A DNA stretch of 64,000 nt from assembly GCF_014844075.1 (NCBI RefSeq), contig NZ_CP062165.1, positions 1,922,001 through 1,986,000 on the forward strand. Direction: 5' to 3'. The stretch's first letter is position 1. Every line of letters begins with the position of its first letter. Origin of the DNA: Paenibacillus sp. JNUCC-31 (GTDB taxonomy: Bacteria > Bacillota > Bacilli > Paenibacillales > Paenibacillaceae). Both the position numbers and the translations under genes were made by a program. Under the pieces are notes generated by a model, which was given only the letters and a program-made list of their open reading frames with translations, did no database searches and was not told the DNA's origin. Positions 61,026 through 64,000 of this stretch are shown here, piece after piece.

Positions 61026-61709
61026 TCACGTCTTGCTGTCACGCGGCTGTCTGGTTAAGAGCAGCATGATAAACGAAATGATAATAATGGAGCCTGTCCA
61101 TGCCCAGGCCATCGTCTGATTGCCCGAATCCACAGCAACATAGATCGCGGTGGGTACAGTTTGCGTTTTGCCCGGAATATTACCTGCAATCATGAGCGTA
61201 GCCCCGAATTCCCCCAGTGCACGAGCGAAACCCAGGATGAAAGCCGTCATCAATGCTCTGCCCGCAAGCGGAAGCGAGATATAACGAAATACCTGCCATT
61301 CATTCGCTCCTATGGAGCGGCCTGCATCTTCCAGATCCCGATCAATGCCGCTAAAACCGGATTTCATCGTCTGATATACCAATGGGAAAGCGACCACCAC
61401 AGAAGCAATCACGGCAGCCCACCAGGAGAAAATGACAGGCGCGGAGAAGATGGCCTCGATCCACTGTCCCAGCAGGCTCTTACGACCCAATAACACGAGT
61501 AAAATAAATCCGACCACAGTCGGCGGAAGCACGAGCGGGAGCATAAATGCCGTTTCCAAAAAAATCTTCCCCCGGAACGATGCGCGTGACATCTTCCAGG
61601 CCACAGTGATGCCCGCCACCGCTGCGATTACGCTGGACAGCAGGGCAACCTGAAGGGAAAGACGAATCGGTGACCAGAATACCGTCCAGTCGATCGCGCT
61701 CACATTCAT
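61026..61709 (-). CDS. modB: molybdate ABC transporter permease
   Basis: 227 residues, about five membrane segments, with the ModB signature region ALGEFGATLMIAGNIPGKTQ and TVPTAIYVAVDSGN. It forms the molybdate channel. Its ATG overlaps the modA stop (ATGA). No ModC ATPase gene follows in this window, so it may borrow one. Confidence 0.93.
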   Translation of the reverse strand: MNVSAIDWTVFWSPIRLSLQVALLSSVIAAVAGITVAWKMSRASFRGKIFLETAFMLPLVLPPTVVGFILLVLLGRKSLLGQWIEAIFSAPVIFSWWAAVIASVVVAFPLVYQTMKSGFSGIDRDLEDAGRSIGANEWQVFRYISLPLAGRALMTAFILGFARALGEFGATLMIAGNIPGKTQTVPTAIYVAVDSGNQTMAWAWTGSIIIISFIMLLLTRQPRDSKT

Positions 61710-62578
61710 TCTGGAATGGAAAACCCGTATTTGGCGAAGACATCAAGCACTTCAGGCGTTTGCAAATACGTGTAAAATTGTTCTGCTTCTGTCCGGTGCT
61801 TCGTACCCTCAATAATCCCTACCGGATAATTGGCAGGTGTATAGCTGTTCTTGTCCACTTCAAATGCAATTTTCACCTGATCCGAAGTGAGTGCATCCGT
61901 TTTGTACACAAATCCTGCATCCGCATTGCCCGTCTCTACGTACTGCAGTACCTGTCTTACATCTTTCCCCTGTACTAGCTTGCCTTTCAGTTGATCCCAA
62001 AGGTTGGCATTCGTCAGCGCTTCTTGAGCATACGTTCCCGCTGGAACACTTTCCGGAATGCCGATCGCTACTGTTTTGATGGAATCGCTCGTCAGATCCT
62101 TCTCGCTTGTTACGGTATCTGAGCTATCCGCTGGAATAATGGCTACCAATGAATTTTGCAGCAAATTCTTCTGATCACCGGATGCAATCCATTTCTCATC
62201 TACGAGCGCGTTCATATTTTTGGTCGCAGCCGATACAAAAATATCTGCTGGCGCACCTTGTTCAATCTGCTGTTGCAATGCTCCAGATGCACCAAAGTTG
62301 AAATGAAGTTCGATATACGGATGAGACATCTCATAATTCGTCTCAATCTCCTTCATCGCATCGGTCAAACTGGCTGCTGCCGAGATCGTCAACGCCACTG
62401 TTTCCTGCGGCTCGGTATTCTCAGTTGTTGCTCCCTCACCTGATGCCGCTGGGGATGATGTGGTTGGTTCCGTTGCTGTGGATGTATCCGTACTGCCCGT
62501 ACTTGCGCCGCAACCACTCAATACGATAGCCAATGCAAGCGACATGCTCCCTAACACATATCCAATACTCTTTTTCAT
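61706..62578 (-). CDS. modA: molybdate-binding lipoprotein
   Basis: 290 residues. Lipobox LSGCGAS near residue 23, a Thr/Ser-rich tether, then the ModA fold: TISAAASLTDAMKEIETNYE, FNFGASGALQQQIEQGAPAD, and NADAGFVYKTDAL. It binds molybdate or tungstate outside the cell and passes it to ModB. Divergent from the YvgK-like regulator, with two palindromes between. Confidence 0.94.
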   Translation of the reverse strand: MKKSIGYVLGSMSLALAIVLSGCGASTGSTDTSTATEPTTSSPAASGEGATTENTEPQETVALTISAAASLTDAMKEIETNYEMSHPYIELHFNFGASGALQQQIEQGAPADIFVSAATKNMNALVDEKWIASGDQKNLLQNSLVAIIPADSSDTVTSEKDLTSDSIKTVAIGIPESVPAGTYAQEALTNANLWDQLKGKLVQGKDVRQVLQYVETGNADAGFVYKTDALTSDQVKIAFEVDKNSYTPANYPVGIIEGTKHRTEAEQFYTYLQTPEVLDVFAKYGFSIPE

Positions 62579-62602
62579 CTACTTCTCCCCCGATGTTATG
62601 TT

Positions 62603-62631
62603 TAGTTATAACTAGATATAATTAATTATAT
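62603..62631. promoter_or_regulatory. two palindromes upstream of modA
   Basis: TAGTTATAACTA (62603-62614) and ATATAATTAATTATAT (62616-62631) are each perfect palindromes, separated by one base, 25 bases upstream of the modA start. They are plausible binding sites for the divergently encoded YvgK-like regulator. AT-richness means the match could be partly by chance. Confidence 0.5.
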
Positions 62632-62846
62632 TTCATTATACATAAGATCACCGAAATGGGAAGGTGATTTAGATCACATCCTGTTCTTCAGACTGTCTTG
62701 GGGGCTAATTCCGTGTTCTCAGGTTTATGACATCCGTCAATTAATGGTATAGTACTAGAGACTATAACGTTTGTCGGAACCTGTGAATGAGGTGGATGAA
62801 CGAAACTATATATGATTTGTGTACCCTTAAAGGAGGAGCTTCATTG

Positions 62847-63896
62847 ATGACGGAGGAGCAATCCTATACCACCGAAGAAATATCCAAGCTACTCAAAATA
62901 TCGAAACTGACGGTCTACGATCTGATCAAAAAGGGAGACCTCGTCGCTTATCGCGTTGGCAAACAAATGCGAGTTGACGCCACCGATCTGGAAGCGTATA
63001 AACAACGTTCCAAGCAGCTTCAATCGCCAACGCACCGGGCCGCAGTGGATTCAGTTCCCCCCTCTGAATCTTATCCCGAGACGGGAAGCGATCCGACCAA
63101 TCATGCCGCTGCAAGTGCTTCTCCTCTACCCAGAGGGGCATTCACAGCTTCATCTTCCATGACGAGTAACACTTCGGCAGCCCATTCGGCTCGACATCTG
63201 GTCATTACGGGCCAGGATGTCAGCCTGGATATTCTCATGCGCTATATGGAGAAGCAAACACGGGATATTCGTCCGCTGCGTTCTTTCATGGGCAGTCTGG
63301 ACGGCCTGATCTCCATGTACCGCGGGGAGTCTGACCTGGTCAGTACCCATCTGCTCGACGGAGATACAGGAGAATATAATCTGCCTTATATACGCAAAAT
63401 CCTGATCGGCTGGTCGTATGTCGTCGTGAATTTGCTGACACGGCCTGCCGGGCTGTATGTACAACGCGGTAATCCTCGCGGTTTGCAGAACTGGACAGAT
63501 CTGATGCAGCAGGATCTTCGATTGGCGAACCGGGAGAAGGGGTCAGGGGCACGTGTATTGCTGGATGAACAATTGCGTCTGCACGGTATTCCAACTTCCC
63601 ATCTGATTGGATATGACGTGGAAGAAACCAGTCATATGGGCGTAGCCGCCAAGGTCAGCTCCGGGGAAGCTGATGTGGGAATCGGCAGCGAGAAAGCTGC
63701 ACGGCTTGTTGGTCAGGTTGATTTTATTCCACTCGTTCAGGAACGGTACGATCTGGTGATGTTGAAGAAAAAGGGAAACGAAGCGTGGAACGAATCGGTA
63801 CTGCGCATTCTGCAATCACCTGAATTCAGGCACGAGCTGCAGTCATTTGAGGGATATGATGTCTCCCGCACAGGCGAAATTTTGTACGAAGTCTAG
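62847..63896 (+). CDS. YvgK-like regulator with a molybdate-binding-type domain
   Basis: 349 residues from the ATG at 62847; the alternative TTG one codon earlier and an upstream ATG at 62787 are less likely because AAAGGAGGAG sits just before this start. The N-terminal excisionase-type helix-turn-helix (YTTEEISKLLKISKLTVYDL, residues ~7-50) is followed by a long linker and a periplasmic-binding-protein-like domain (VITGQDVSLDILMRYMEKQ, STHLLDGDTGEYNLPYIRK, VEETSHMGVAAKVSSGEADV). It should sense molybdate or molybdenum cofactor and control the divergent modAB pair. Confidence 0.88.
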   Translation: MTEEQSYTTEEISKLLKISKLTVYDLIKKGDLVAYRVGKQMRVDATDLEAYKQRSKQLQSPTHRAAVDSVPPSESYPETGSDPTNHAAASASPLPRGAFTASSSMTSNTSAAHSARHLVITGQDVSLDILMRYMEKQTRDIRPLRSFMGSLDGLISMYRGESDLVSTHLLDGDTGEYNLPYIRKILIGWSYVVVNLLTRPAGLYVQRGNPRGLQNWTDLMQQDLRLANREKGSGARVLLDEQLRLHGIPTSHLIGYDVEETSHMGVAAKVSSGEADVGIGSEKAARLVGQVDFIPLVQERYDLVMLKKKGNEAWNESVLRILQSPEFRHELQSFEGYDVSRTGEILYEV

Positions 63897-64000
63897 CTCG
63901 ACACCTGAATTGCTCTTGGGAATTAGGAATTAACAATTAAAGAAAAAAACAATCATAATCGAAAGGATCATTCATGCGTTTTACCAGCTGGATTTCGTGA

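Noticed and set aside
60251..61042. 263-codon minus-strand frame over the acetyltransferase
   Set aside because: Antisense to the GNAT gene and composed of unlikely residues; the GNAT motif is on the plus strand.

Overview
The window looks like chromosomal DNA of a spore-forming Paenibacillus-type Firmicute. Evidence: Gram-positive ribosome binding sites (AAGGAGG types), a GerE spore regulator, a YhcN/YlaJ-type spore lipoprotein, two CgeB-type spore-surface proteins, an LplABC/YesN-type sugar uptake locus and a YvgK-type molybdate regulator. No rRNA, tRNA, CRISPR array, intact transposase or phage module was seen.

Layout. 1-1.9 kb: a methyltransferase running off the left edge and a DUF72 protein. 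2.05-12.3 kb: a polymorphic toxin locus. A large secreted Rhs/YD-repeat gene (7185-12085, minus strand, split by a frameshift near 11190) is followed by a graveyard of displaced C-terminal 'tip' cassettes. Each keeps a piece of the Rhs core end, a different toxin tip and a small candidate immunity gene, with decay increasing away from the parent gene. 12.5-25.5 kb: a plant cell-wall (rhamnogalacturonan-like) utilisation locus with a GH105 hydrolase, a polysaccharide deacetylase, a GH106-like glycosidase, a CUT1 ABC importer with a perfect cre site upstream, and a membrane-sensor AraC regulator. 25.7-32 kb: an M20 dipeptidase, the rpiR-nagB-nagA amino-sugar operon with duplicated operator-like boxes, and small unknown genes, one behind a pseudoknotted leader that covers its ribosome binding site.

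32-35.4 kb: gerE, whose 3' end and terminator are duplicated (174 of 175 bases) 1.8 kb away around a foreign-looking membrane protein gene and a broken gene, next to a spore lipoprotein. 35.5-39.8 kb: a Gld-type ABC operon (ATPase, permease, GldG-like, DUF4340). 40-45.2 kb: two plus-strand glycosyltransferases, a DHA2 drug exporter preceded by four 13-bp iterons, and small genes.

45.3-56.3 kb: one long minus-strand operon that I read as a spore-surface glycan system. In transcription order it has three small paralogous helical proteins, a strongly basic protein with xxG(Y/F) repeats, two CgeB-type proteins carrying the same Gly-aromatic motif and basic N-termini, a GT4 glycosyltransferase with a long Arg/Lys tail, three enzymes that should turn UDP-GlcNAc into a UDP-L-6-deoxy-HexNAc (probably UDP-L-QuiNAc or UDP-L-FucNAc), a further sugar-nucleotide dehydratase/reductase and two paralogous GT2 enzymes. 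I regard this as the best candidate for an undescribed system.

56.4-59.5 kb: a cystine/amino-acid ABC importer (Tcy-like). 59.7-60.9 kb: a small unknown protein and a GNAT acetyltransferase. 61-63.9 kb: modB-modA facing a YvgK-like regulator across two palindromes. Two ~190-bp copies of a noncoding repeat (27.5 and 41.2 kb) both sit between convergent genes.
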